Position numbers and translations under genes: made by a program. The notes below the pieces were generated by a model. That model was not told the DNA's origin, ran no database searches, and saw only the letters and a program-made list of their open reading frames with translations. From Caulobacter sp. CCH9-E1 (lineage in GTDB: Bacteria; Pseudomonadota; Alphaproteobacteria; Caulobacterales; Caulobacteraceae): a DNA stretch of 14,942 nt. This document shows, piece after piece, positions 8,045 through 14,942 of the stretch (the stretch's first letter is position 1; the number at the start of each line of letters is the position of its first letter). The stretch spans positions 1 through 14,942 of the forward strand of contig NZ_LSJA01000307.1 in NCBI RefSeq assembly GCF_001556515.1, written 5' to 3'.

Positions 8045-8542
8045 TTGTCCGAACAACTCGACGCCGTGGATGCCAAGATCCTGGATCTCATCCAACACGA
8101 CGCCGGACTGTCCGTCGCCGAGATCGCCGAACGAGTCGGCCTGTCGTCCAGCCCGTGCTGGCGCCGGATCAAGCGCCTGGAGGACGCCGGCGTCATCCAG
8201 CGCCGCGTGACCATCCTGGACCGCGAAAAGCTGGGCCTGGGCTTCGAGGTCTATTGCACCGTCAAGCTGTCCCTTCCGACCAAGGAAAATCTGGACACGT
8301 TCGAACAGGCGGTCGCCAAGTGGGCCGAGGTCGTCCAGTGCGCCACCGTGACCGGCGCGGCCGACTACGAGATGCGCATCGTCACCCGCGACATGCGCGC
8401 CTTCGACGAATTCCTGCGCGACAAGCTCTTGTCGCTGGGCCTGGTGTCGAACATCGAGAGCCGCATTGTCATCCGCGGCGTCAAGAACTCGACCGCCGTG
8501 CCGCTGGGCCTGATCAGCCCCTACGTCAGCCCGCTGGGCTAA
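8045..8542 (+). CDS. Lrp/AsnC family transcriptional regulator
   Basis: A 165-residue DNA-binding regulator that typically senses an amino acid or derived keto acid and forms dimers to octamers. The winged helix-turn-helix lies at about 5-60: LDAVDAKILDLIQHDAGLS, then VAEIAERVGLSSSPCWRRIKRLEDAGVI, with recognition helix 34-45. The ligand-binding RAM domain spans about 65-150 and contains the TGAADYEMRIVTRD turn (103-116). The start is TTG at 8045 with an ideal GGGGGAGGAA six bases upstream; a GTG at residue 8 would damage the first helix. The gene is divergent from indolepyruvate oxidoreductase, an arrangement in which Lrp proteins commonly control the neighbour and themselves; the effector is probably an aromatic amino acid or its keto acid (inference). 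Confidence 0.93.
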   Translation: MSEQLDAVDAKILDLIQHDAGLSVAEIAERVGLSSSPCWRRIKRLEDAGVIQRRVTILDREKLGLGFEVYCTVKLSLPTKENLDTFEQAVAKWAEVVQCATVTGAADYEMRIVTRDMRAFDEFLRDKLLSLGLVSNIESRIVIRGVKNSTAVPLGLISPYVSPLG

Positions 8543-8548
8543 TCCTTA

Positions 8549-8585
8549 CGACGGCGCGTGGCGGCCGAGGGGCCGTCGCGCGTCG
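8549..8585 (+). terminator. GC-rich stem-loop between the Lrp and transporter genes, possible terminator or attenuator
   Basis: The stem is built from CGACG/CGTCG, CGCG/CGCG and CGGCC/GGCCG with a GAGG loop and only small bulges, starting six bases after the regulator's stop codon. It is followed by ATCTTCC rather than a clear T-run, so termination may be partial. The transporter ATG is 28 bases further on. Confidence 0.4.
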
Positions 8586-8613
8586 ATCTTCCGACAATCT
8601 GGGGAGAGGCCAC

Positions 8614-9891
8614 ATGGCCCAATCGAGCGCCGGCGGCGCGTCGACGCGACGCGTGCTGGCCGCCAGCCTGATCGGCACGGCGGTCGAGTTCTACGACTTC
8701 TATATCTATGCGACGGCCGCCTCGCTGGTGTTCGGACCGCTGTTCTTCCCCGCCAGTTCGCCGGCCATGCAGCTGTTGGCCTCCTACGCCAGCCTCAGCG
8801 TGGCCTTCATCGCCCGGCCGCTAGGCTCGATCGTGTTCGGCCACTTCGGCGATCGCATTGGCAGAAAGTCGACCCTGGTGGCCTCGCTGCTGATCATGGG
8901 CGGCTCGACCCTGCTGGTCGCCTTCCTGCCGACCTATCACCAGGCCGGCTGGATCGCGCCCTTCATGCTGTGCCTGCTGCGCTTTGGCCAAGGCTTCGGA
9001 CTGGGCGGCGAGTGGGGCGGCGCGGCTCTGCTGGCGGTCGAGAACGCCCCGCCCGGCTACCGCGCGCGCTTTGGCATGTTCCCGCAGCTGGGCGCGCCCG
9101 TCGGCTTCATCGCCGCCAACGGCCTCTTTCTCATTCTCGGCGCGGTGCTGACGCCCGAGCAGTTCCAGAGCTGGGGCTGGCGCGTGCCGTTCCTGGGCAG
9201 CATCCTGCTGGTCGGGGTGGGCTTGTGGATCCGCCTGAAGCTGACCGAGACCCCCGCCTTCCAGGCCGCCGCCCACGAGGCCCCGCCGCCGCACGTGCCG
9301 GTCGCCGAGCTGATGAAGACCCATGCCCGCGAGACGATCGGCGGCACCTTCGCGGTCGTGGCCTGCTTCGCCCTGTTCTACCTGACCACCGCCTTCTCGC
9401 TGGGCTATGGCGTCACGGCCCTGGGCTATGGCCGCCAGCTGTTCCTGGGCGTGCTGCTGTTCGCCATCCTGTTCATGGCGGCGGGCATCGTCTGGGCCGG
9501 CTACTGGGCGGACAAGTCCAGCCCCCGTCGCGTGCTGATGGCCGGCTCGCTGCTGACCATCCTCGCCGGCGCGGCCCTGGCGCCGATGATGGCCTCGGGC
9601 GCGTTGCCGGTCATCACCGCCTTCCTGTGCTTTGCCCTGGTGGTCATGGGCCTGGTCTACGGACCGCTGGGCGCCTGGCTGCCCAGCCTGTTCCCGGCGC
9701 GGGTGCGCTACACCGGCGCCTCGATCGCCTTCAATGTCGGCGGCGTGATCGGCGGCGGCATGACCCCGGCCATCGCCCAGGCCCTGGCCACCCACGGCGG
9801 CCTGAAGCTGGTGGGCGTCTATCTTGCCGCCGCCGGCGCGATCAGCCTCCTGGCGCTGTGGCCGCTGAAGAAGACGCCGGACACGCTGTAG
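8614..9891 (+). CDS. MHS-family MFS transporter (metabolite:proton symporter)
   Basis: An inner-membrane, probably 12-helix proton-coupled importer of the metabolite:H+ symporter branch (relatives of ProP, ShiA, KgtP and CitA), which take up organic acids or betaines; the substrate is not evident. The 425 residues show TM1 with GTAVEFYDFYIY (21-32), where the acidic pair is the MHS hallmark; the loop 2-3 motif GHFGDRIGRKS (76-86); RFGQGFGLGGEWGGA in TM4 (123-137); a central hydrophilic loop (about 212-240); and the second-half loop GYWADKSSPRR. The length is typical. ATG at 8614 is preceded by GGGGAGAGG. It follows the Lrp gene by 71 bp on the same strand and may share its transcript, which would make an aromatic keto acid or amino acid-derived substrate plausible (inference only). 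Confidence 0.92.
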   Translation: MAQSSAGGASTRRVLAASLIGTAVEFYDFYIYATAASLVFGPLFFPASSPAMQLLASYASLSVAFIARPLGSIVFGHFGDRIGRKSTLVASLLIMGGSTLLVAFLPTYHQAGWIAPFMLCLLRFGQGFGLGGEWGGAALLAVENAPPGYRARFGMFPQLGAPVGFIAANGLFLILGAVLTPEQFQSWGWRVPFLGSILLVGVGLWIRLKLTETPAFQAAAHEAPPPHVPVAELMKTHARETIGGTFAVVACFALFYLTTAFSLGYGVTALGYGRQLFLGVLLFAILFMAAGIVWAGYWADKSSPRRVLMAGSLLTILAGAALAPMMASGALPVITAFLCFALVVMGLVYGPLGAWLPSLFPARVRYTGASIAFNVGGVIGGGMTPAIAQALATHGGLKLVGVYLAAAGAISLLALWPLKKTPDTL

Positions 9892-9903
9892 GCAAGCCCG
9901 GGA

Positions 9904-9947
9904 GGGCGGCGCCGAGTCCACCCTTTTGGACAAGACGAGCGCCGCCC
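9904..9947 (+). terminator. Long stem-loop downstream of the transporter gene
   Basis: Outer arms GGGCGGCGC (9904-9912) and GCGCCGCCC (9939-9947) pair perfectly over 9 bp. An inner GTCC/GGAC stem (9916-9919 with 9928-9931) caps it. No T-run follows. It begins 12 bases after the stop codon and ends 40 bases before the pirin start, so it may protect or end the transporter mRNA, or act in the pirin leader. Confidence 0.4.
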
Positions 9948-9987
9948 CGCCCCGCTAAGCTCCGGCCGATCCACCGCTGGAGTTCCC

Positions 9988-10884
9988 ATGATCGACCTCG
10001 TCATCGAAGCCCGTCGCAAGAACCTCGGCAATTTCGAGGTCGGCCGGGTGCTGCCGTTTCATGCGCACCGGATGGTCGGGCCGTTCACCTTCCTCGACCA
10101 CATGGGCCCGGCGACCTTCCAGCCCGGCTTCGCCAAGGACGCCGACGTGCGTCCGCACCCGCACATCGGCCTGTCGACCCTGACCTACCTGTTCGAGGGC
10201 GAGATCACCCACCGCGACAGCGTGGGCTCGCTGGCGGTGATCAAGCCGAACGAGGTCAACTGGATGACCGCCGGGTCGGGGATCACCCACTCCGAACGCT
10301 TCGAGGGCCTGCGCGCCCACGGCGGCCGCATGGACGGCATGCAGGCCTGGATCGCCTTGCCGAAAGAGTACGAGGAGATCGACCCCAGCTTCACCCACCA
10401 CGAGGGCCCGGCCGACCTGCCCTACTATGAAGAGGGCGGGCTGAAGGCGCGGCTGATCGCGGGCGAGGCCTTCGGCGCCAAGTCGAACGTGCCGGTCTAT
10501 TCGCCGCTGTTCTACGTCCACTGGGAGCTGGAGCCGGGGACCACCGCGGCCCTGCCGGCCGAATATTCCGAGCGCGCCGCCTATGTCGCCGAGGGCCGGG
10601 TCGAGGTCGACGGCCGCGAGCTGACCACCGCCCAGATGGCCGTCTTCGCGCCGGGCGACACGGTGGTGTTCAAGGCCCTTGAGCGTTCGACCGTGATGCT
10701 GATGGGCGGCGAGCCCGCCGGCCCGCGCTTCATCGAGTGGAACTTCGTCTCCTCCTCCAAGGACCGCATCGAGCAGGCCAAGGCCGACTGGCGCGCCGGC
10801 CGCATGAAGCTGCCCGACCTCGACCACGACGAGTTCATTCCGTTGCCGGAAGGCCCGCCGCCGCCGGCGCCGCCGATGTCGTAA
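9988..10884 (+). CDS. Pirin family protein (bicupin)
   Basis: A cytoplasmic bicupin metalloprotein of 298 residues. Family members act as quercetin 2,3-dioxygenases, as regulators that bind metabolic enzymes, or have no known role; nothing here selects among these. The N-terminal cupin carries the full metal set, H57 and H59 (HPHIGLST), H101 and E103 (GITHSER), nearly the same numbering as in human pirin, so it should bind Fe(II). The C-terminal Pirin_C cupin spans about 170-275, ending with GEPAGPRFIEWNFVSSS, a common family signature. The tail is Pro-rich (PLPEGPPPPAPPMS). ATG at 9988 follows GGAG with 5-base spacing. It is on the same strand as the transporter and the deaminase but separated from each by hairpin-bearing gaps, so it is probably its own unit. 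Confidence 0.95.
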   Translation: MIDLVIEARRKNLGNFEVGRVLPFHAHRMVGPFTFLDHMGPATFQPGFAKDADVRPHPHIGLSTLTYLFEGEITHRDSVGSLAVIKPNEVNWMTAGSGITHSERFEGLRAHGGRMDGMQAWIALPKEYEEIDPSFTHHEGPADLPYYEEGGLKARLIAGEAFGAKSNVPVYSPLFYVHWELEPGTTAALPAEYSERAAYVAEGRVEVDGRELTTAQMAVFAPGDTVVFKALERSTVMLMGGEPAGPRFIEWNFVSSSKDRIEQAKADWRAGRMKLPDLDHDEFIPLPEGPPPPAPPMS

Positions 10885-10891
10885 GCAACTT

Positions 10892-11010
10892 CCCTCTCCC
10901 CTTGCGGGAGAGGGTGGCCCGCCAGGGCCGGGTGAGGGGTCGCGCGGACCTTGCCGAGAACCCCCTCATCCGTCGGCTCCGCCGACACCTTCTCCCGCAA
11001 GGGGAGAAGG
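10892..11010. repeat. Multi-hairpin intergenic repeat, copy 2
   Basis: The left hairpin is CCCTCTCCC/GGGAGAGGG (10892-10914, 9 bp, 5-base loop). Then come GGCCC/GGGCC, GTGAGGGG, the complementary CCCCTC, a hairpin GTCGGC/GCCGAC (10972-10986), and a right hairpin CCTTCTCCC/GGGAGAAGG (10988-11010, 9 bp). It starts seven bases after the pirin stop and lies between two genes of the same direction. Its central part differs from copies 1 and 3, suggesting a subfamily. Confidence 0.85.
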
Positions 11011-11052
11011 AGACGGTTGATTGGAGGGAAGACCCCGGCCCATAACTCCCCC

Positions 11053-12072
11053 ATGACCGACGCCTCTTTCGCCCAATTCGTCCGCGGCCTGCCCAAGGCC
11101 GAGCTGCACATGCACATCGAGGGCAGCCTCGAACCCGAGCTGATGTTCGCCCTGGCCCAGCGCAACGGGATCACCCTGCCCTACACGTCGGTCGACGAGA
11201 TCCGGGCGGCCTATCAGTTCTCGAACCTGCAGGACTTCCTGGACATCTATTACCAGGGCGCGGGGGTGCTGATCACCGAAGCCGACTTCAAGGACCTGGC
11301 CCTGGCCTATTTCCAGCGCCTGGCGGCCGATGGCGGCACGCACGCCGAGATCTTCTTCGATCCCCAGACCCACACCGACCGCGGGATCGCCTTCGAGACG
11401 GTGATCAAGGGCCTGCTGGCCGGCATGGCGGAAGCCGAGAAGACGCTAGGCGTCACCTCCAAGCTGATCCTGTGCTTCCTGCGGCACCTGTCCGAAGAGA
11501 GCGCCTTCGAGACCCTGGAGCAGGCCAAGCCGTGGCTGTCCTCGCTGGCCGGCGTCGGCCTCGACAGCTCCGAGGTCGGCCATCCGCCGGCCAAGTTCGC
11601 CCGCGTGATGCAGGCGGCGCGGGACCTTGGCCTCAAGGTCGTCGCCCACGCCGGCGAGGAAGGCCCGCCCGAATATGTCTGGGAAGCCATCGACCTGGTG
11701 AAGGTCGACCGCATCGACCACGGCAACCGCGCCCTCGAGGACGCGGCCCTCACCGCGCGCCTCGTCAAGGACGGCGTCACCCTGACGGTCTGCCCGCTGT
11801 CGAACCTGAAGCTGTGCGGCGTGCCCAGCCTGGACGTCCACCCTCTGAAGAAGATGCTGGCCCTGGGCCTGAAGGCCACGGTCAATTCCGACGATCCGGC
11901 CTATTTCGGCGGCTACCTGCTGGAGAACTACCTGGCCACCGCCGACGCCGTGGGCCTGACGCGGGACGAGATCGTCACCCTGGCTAAGAACAGCTTCACC
12001 GGCTCGTTCCTGTCGGAGGCCGAAAAGGCCGAGCGCGTCGCGAAGGTCGAGGCCTACGCGGCGAGCCACTAG
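11053..12072 (+). CDS. Adenine deaminase (COG1816; possibly labelled adenosine deaminase)
   Basis: A cytosolic zinc amidohydrolase of purine salvage, converting adenine to hypoxanthine (or adenosine to inosine) with release of ammonia. The 339 residues carry metal ligands H19 and H21 (LHMHIEG), H199, catalytic E202 (HAGEE), H223 (DHGNR), and D280/D281 (NSDDPAYF). LDSSEVGHPPAKF (170-182) stands where true adenosine deaminases have FDLAGDE. This SSEVG-type motif marks the adenine deaminase branch, so adenine is the favoured substrate; biochemistry of this protein is unknown. ATG at 11053 gives the normal N-terminus but has no Shine-Dalgarno just upstream; a GGAGGG sits about 24 bases away. Translation may be weak or leaderless. 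It follows the pirin gene after repeat copy 2. Confidence 0.9.
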   Translation: MTDASFAQFVRGLPKAELHMHIEGSLEPELMFALAQRNGITLPYTSVDEIRAAYQFSNLQDFLDIYYQGAGVLITEADFKDLALAYFQRLAADGGTHAEIFFDPQTHTDRGIAFETVIKGLLAGMAEAEKTLGVTSKLILCFLRHLSEESAFETLEQAKPWLSSLAGVGLDSSEVGHPPAKFARVMQAARDLGLKVVAHAGEEGPPEYVWEAIDLVKVDRIDHGNRALEDAALTARLVKDGVTLTVCPLSNLKLCGVPSLDVHPLKKMLALGLKATVNSDDPAYFGGYLLENYLATADAVGLTRDEIVTLAKNSFTGSFLSEAEKAERVAKVEAYAASH

Positions 12073-12078
12073 GAAACC

Positions 12079-12185
12079 CCTCTCCCCTTGGGAGAGGAGG
12101 GACCCGCCGCGTAGCGGCGGGAAGTGAGGGGTTGCGGCGGCTGACGGCTTAGCCCCCCACCCTACCCTCTCCCCATGGGAGGGGG
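12079..12185. repeat. Multi-hairpin intergenic repeat, copy 3 (inverted)
   Basis: Hairpins: CCTCTCCC/GGGAGAGG (12079-12097), CCCGCCGC/GCGGCGGG (12103-12121, 8 bp) and CCCTCTCCC/GGGAGGGGG (12165-12185, one G-T pair). Read on the minus strand it follows copy 1 block by block: left hairpin, GCCGTCAG, AACCCCTC, CGCGGCGGG hairpin, CCCTCC-rich right hairpin. It lies between two convergent stop codons and almost fills that gap. Confidence 0.85.
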
Positions 12186-12191
12186 TTCAAA

Positions 12192-13175
12192 TCAAGCCAG
12201 CGCCTCTCTGAGCGCGTCGCACAGGCGGTCCAGGCCTTCGATATCCAGGCCCGGATCCAGCTCGATCACCACGGTCGAGGCGGCGATGTGGTCGGCGGTC
12301 GGGGTGTCGTCGGCCTTCACGGTCAGGTCGCGGACCGCGCAGCTGGCCGGAACGCCCGCCTGGCGCAGCTTCCAGGCCACGGTCCCGGCGTCGTCGCCCG
12401 GCAGGGTCAGGGCGCAGGTCGGCGAGATCCAGCTCATGCCCCAGCCCGGCTGGAAGCTGACGCCGCTGTCCAGCAGCAGCACGCGCAGCTGCTGGGCCGT
12501 GGCGCAGAGGCGGTGGCGCAGGCGGGCCCAGGCGGCGACGCCGTCATCGCCGACGAAGGGGCGGCCCTCGATGGCGTTGACCGGGGTCGCGTCCTCGCAG
12601 GCCACGAACACCCCCTCGCCGCTCGGCAGGCCGATCAGCACGGGCACGGGGGCCTCGATCATCACGTCGAAGGCGCCGAAGGCGTCGACCAGCACCGGCA
12701 GACCGGTCTCGTCGCGAAAGGCGGCCCAGGCGCGCATGTCGGGCGCGCGGCCGTGGGCGGCGGCGGGAACGATGGCCTCCAACGGCCCCGGCGCATGCGG
12801 CAGGCGCTCGCGCAGGTGGCGGGTGTCGAACATGGCGCTGAACGGGTCGACGTCGACCAGCCAGGCCTTCAGGCCGGCCGCGGCCACACCGGCCAGGGTC
12901 TCCAGATCGGCCAGGGCCGAGACCACGCAGACGCCGCCGGGGCGCGCGCCCAGCGCCTTCAGCGCCGCCGCCACGGTCGTCGCGCGGTCGGTGAAGGCGC
13001 GGGCGCGGACCGGGCGCGCGAAGCGGCCGGCCAGGCGCTGTTCCAGATCGGAAGCATAGCCGCGCGCGCCCAGAGCCTTGGCGACCGCGTCGAAATCCAC
13101 CGGTTCGAGACCGACCGAGGCGGGCTCGAGGACGGGCATGGACAGGGTCGAGGCGGCGAAGGGCTTGGGCAGCAT
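12192..13175 (-). CDS. DegT/DnrJ/EryC1-like protein lacking the PLP lysine
   Basis: A 327-residue protein with the order of a fold-type I sugar aminotransferase: an N-terminal segment (TDRATTVAAALKALG, 62-76) where DegT has its SGTxAL phosphate loop; AGLKAWLVDVDPFSAMFD (100-117), the VDVD strand; HGRAPDMRAW (141-150), the adapted YGQPADMD motif; and GLPVLVDAFGAFD (158-170), with D164 in place of the Asp that holds the pyridine nitrogen. At GLPSGEGVFVACED (182-195) the lysine expected just before LPxGEG is Gly182, and no lysine lies nearby; the phosphate loop is also altered. It is therefore unlikely to be a transaminase; a dehydratase-like, binding or structural role is possible. It is shorter than the usual 370-400. 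ATG at 13175 has only a weak ribosome site. It lies 117 bp downstream of the AMP ligase on the same strand. Confidence 0.72.
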   Translation of the reverse strand: MLPKPFAASTLSMPVLEPASVGLEPVDFDAVAKALGARGYASDLEQRLAGRFARPVRARAFTDRATTVAAALKALGARPGGVCVVSALADLETLAGVAAAGLKAWLVDVDPFSAMFDTRHLRERLPHAPGPLEAIVPAAAHGRAPDMRAWAAFRDETGLPVLVDAFGAFDVMIEAPVPVLIGLPSGEGVFVACEDATPVNAIEGRPFVGDDGVAAWARLRHRLCATAQQLRVLLLDSGVSFQPGWGMSWISPTCALTLPGDDAGTVAWKLRQAGVPASCAVRDLTVKADDTPTADHIAASTVVIELDPGLDIEGLDRLCDALREALA

Positions 13176-13292
13176 GGCGTGAACTTGGATCCGCTAAGAA
13201 CCAGGCGACCCAGGGGCCGCGTCTTATGGTTAAGCAAACGTATCCAGCGATTCCGCCGCCCCTAATGCGGCGCGCCGTCGCGGCAAAAACGT

Positions 13293-14840
13293 CTATTTGG
13301 TCGGCGAATTTTGCCAGGTTTCGCGCAGTTCGCGCTTCAGGACCTTGCCGATATGGCTGCGCGGCAGGGCGTCGACGAAACGAACCTCCGCCAGGCGCTG
13401 GGTCTTGCCCACCTTGTCGTTGACGAAGGTCCGGACGGCCTCCGGATCGACGTCTCCGCGCGTCGCGACGAAGGCCACCGGGGTCTCGCCCCAGGCGTCG
13501 GAGGGCACGCCGACCACCGCCGCCTCGACCACCGCCGGATGGGTCGCCAGCACCGCCTCCAGGTCCGACGGATAGATGTTGAAACCGCCGCTGATGATCA
13601 TGTCCTTCTTGCGATCCATCAGCGTCAGGAAGCCGTCCTCGTCGAAACGGCCGACGTCCCCGGTGCGGATGAAGGTCCAGCCCTCGGGCGAGATCCAGGT
13701 CGCCTCGGCCGTCTTGTCGTCCCGGCCGTGATAGCCGTTCATCATCGAGGCCGAGCGGCCGACGATCTCGCCGACCACGCCGGGACCGACCTCCCCGCCG
13801 TCCTCGTCGATCAGGCGGATGTCGTGGCCGGGCGCGGGACGGCCCACCGTGTGCAGCTTGTCCGGGTGCTCGTGGGCCATCAGGATGCAGGTCCCGCCGC
13901 CCTCGGTCATGCCGAAGTACTCGACAAGACCGCCCCGCCAGCGGCGCAGCACCTCGCCCTTCAGCTCGGCCGAGAACGGCGCGCTGGTGCAGAACTTCAT
14001 CCGCGTCGAGGACAGGTCGTAGCGGTCGAAGTCGGGGTGCTCCATCAGGCGGCGGTACTGGACCGGCACCAGCATGGTGTGGGTGACGCGATGCTTCTGG
14101 GCCAGCTCCAGATAGCGGACGACGTCGAACTTCTTCATCAGCACCACGGTCCCGCCGCCGGCCAGGGTCGGGAAGAAGCAGACCAGGGTGGTGTTGGAAT
14201 AGAGCGGCGTCGACAAGAGGCTGACCGGCGCGTGGGCGTAGCCGATCGTGTCGCCGACGAAGATGTGCTTCCAGCGCATGCCGTGCGACTGGACGATGCC
14301 CTTGGGCGTGCCGGTCGTGCCGCTGGAATAGATGATGTTGAACGGGTGCTTGGGGCCGATCTCGACCGGCGCCGGCTTCGCCCCTTCGGGCGCCAGCCAG
14401 GCGTCGAAGGCGTCTCCGGCGGAAGAGCCGTCCAGCGCGATCTGGCGCACCGGAATCGGCGCGGGCTTCTGGGCTTCGGCCACGCCGGCGTCGAGGAAGA
14501 ACAGCCGAGCGCCGCAGTCGGCGACCATGCCGGCGATCGCCTCGGGCGTCGAAGAGGGCGCGATCGGCGCCACCGCGACGCCGGCCCGCAAAGCCCCCAG
14601 GAACAGCGCCGTATAGGGGATCGACGAGAGGGCGCAGACGGCCACCGCCTCGCCCGGCTGGATCCCGTCGCGCTGCAGGGCGGTGGCGACGCGGTCGGCC
14701 AGGGCGTCGAACTGCGCGTAGGTGGCGGCCTCGCCGGTCTCCATGACGACGGCGAGGCGCTCGGGGTTCTCCCGCGCCCGTTCGCGCAGGATGTCGCCGA
14801 TGGTCCCGTAGTCGGCGGCGATCATGGCGGCGAGGGTCAT
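13293..14840 (-). CDS. Acyl-CoA synthetase / AMP-dependent ligase (ANL superfamily)
   Basis: Activates a carboxylic acid with ATP to an acyl-AMP and then to a CoA thioester; acid specificity is not readable from the sequence. With the ATG at 14840 it has 515 residues. Core motifs: YSSGTTGTPKG (171-181, phosphate loop), EYFGMTEGGG (307-316), RTGD (392-395, ribose-binding Asp395), DRKKDMIISGGFNIYPSDLE (hinge and thioester A8 region, about 409-428), and HIGKVLKREL with the adenylation lysine K499. All catalytic residues are present. The chosen ATG has AGGA eight bases upstream; an in-frame ATG 11 codons earlier would start inside a repeat and lacks a site. Downstream on the same strand is the lysine-less DegT-like gene, possibly co-transcribed. 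Confidence 0.93.
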   Translation of the reverse strand: MTLAAMIAADYGTIGDILRERARENPERLAVVMETGEAATYAQFDALADRVATALQRDGIQPGEAVAVCALSSIPYTALFLGALRAGVAVAPIAPSSTPEAIAGMVADCGARLFFLDAGVAEAQKPAPIPVRQIALDGSSAGDAFDAWLAPEGAKPAPVEIGPKHPFNIIYSSGTTGTPKGIVQSHGMRWKHIFVGDTIGYAHAPVSLLSTPLYSNTTLVCFFPTLAGGGTVVLMKKFDVVRYLELAQKHRVTHTMLVPVQYRRLMEHPDFDRYDLSSTRMKFCTSAPFSAELKGEVLRRWRGGLVEYFGMTEGGGTCILMAHEHPDKLHTVGRPAPGHDIRLIDEDGGEVGPGVVGEIVGRSASMMNGYHGRDDKTAEATWISPEGWTFIRTGDVGRFDEDGFLTLMDRKKDMIISGGFNIYPSDLEAVLATHPAVVEAAVVGVPSDAWGETPVAFVATRGDVDPEAVRTFVNDKVGKTQRLAEVRFVDALPRSHIGKVLKRELRETWQNSPTK

Positions 14841-14866
14841 GCACTGTTTCCTAAACGCGAAAACCC

Positions 14867-14903
14867 GTGTCATCCCGGCCGAAGCGCAGCGTAGAGCCGG
14901 CGA
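14867..14903. repeat. Possible dispersed short inverted repeat (GTCATCCCGGCC... type)
   Basis: GTGTCATCCCGGCCGAAGCG followed by CAGCGTAGAGCCGGCG contains arms CCGGC and GCCGG around a CGAAGCGCAGCGTAGA loop. This wording resembles a short repeat found many times in Caulobacter-type genomes (from memory, not checked). Only one copy is seen here. It lies just upstream of the AMP ligase start. Confidence 0.4.
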
Positions 14904-14942
14904 CTGTGTTGGGTCAATCGGGCTTTTGCCAGGGCTGGTTTG

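Noticed and set aside
9926..9960. TTGGAC and GCTAAG as a promoter for the pirin gene
   Set aside because: The spacing of 22 bases is outside the usual range, and TTGGAC is part of a stem-loop.
12544..14844. 766-codon minus-strand frame covering both the DegT-like and AMP ligase genes
   Set aside because: It is a shifted frame over two genes whose real frames carry full motifs; it is not a fusion protein.
14841..14873. Upstream ATG (14873) for the AMP ligase, adding 11 residues
   Set aside because: No ribosome site precedes it and it falls inside a repeat-like element; the ATG at 14840 has AGGA at good spacing.
13311..14894. 527-codon plus-strand frame opposite the AMP ligase
   Set aside because: It is antisense to a gene with every catalytic motif, and its composition is shadow-like.

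Overview
The window looks like chromosomal DNA of a GC-rich alphaproteobacterium, most likely Caulobacter or a close relative. The reasons are strong G/C bias at third codon positions, TTG and GTG starts rescued by good Shine-Dalgarno sequences, a Caulobacter-type -35 element, and intergenic hairpin repeats built on CCCTCTCCC/GGGAGAGGG. The genus call is inference. I see no phage, insertion sequence, CRISPR array or defence island. Apart from the toxin-antitoxin pair, the region reads as core metabolism.

Left part (1-2915, minus strand): a tRNA with a CAT anticodon, cut by the window edge, lies downstream of a GT4-type glycosyltransferase. Upstream of that is an FAD-dependent oxidoreductase of the L-2-hydroxyglutarate oxidase type. 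Its start codon overlaps the stop of a ParE/RelE-type toxin, which in turn overlaps its RHH-type antitoxin. Antitoxin, toxin and oxidoreductase form one tightly packed unit. A DUF418 membrane protein is transcribed away from it, behind a perfect palindrome.

Centre (4459-9891): a fused indolepyruvate:ferredoxin oxidoreductase (minus strand) is divergent from an Lrp/AsnC regulator (plus strand), which is followed by an MHS-family (MFS) transporter. This is the clearest functional module: transaminated aromatic amino acids (arylpyruvates) are oxidatively decarboxylated to arylacetyl-CoA, probably under Lrp control. The transporter may share the transcript, but a GC-rich hairpin lies in between.

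Right part (9988-14840): a pirin and a COG1816 deaminase (sequence favours adenine deaminase over adenosine deaminase) lie on the plus strand. They converge on two minus-strand genes: a DegT/DnrJ/EryC1-like protein that has lost its PLP lysine, and an acyl-CoA synthetase/AMP ligase.

Three copies of a ~110-135 bp multi-hairpin repeat occupy the intergenic spaces at 3' gene ends. The points most worth a second look are the lysine-less aminotransferase-fold protein, the toxin-antitoxin operon fused by overlap to a metabolic oxidoreductase, and the repeat family. No intergenic stretch exceeds 300 bases.
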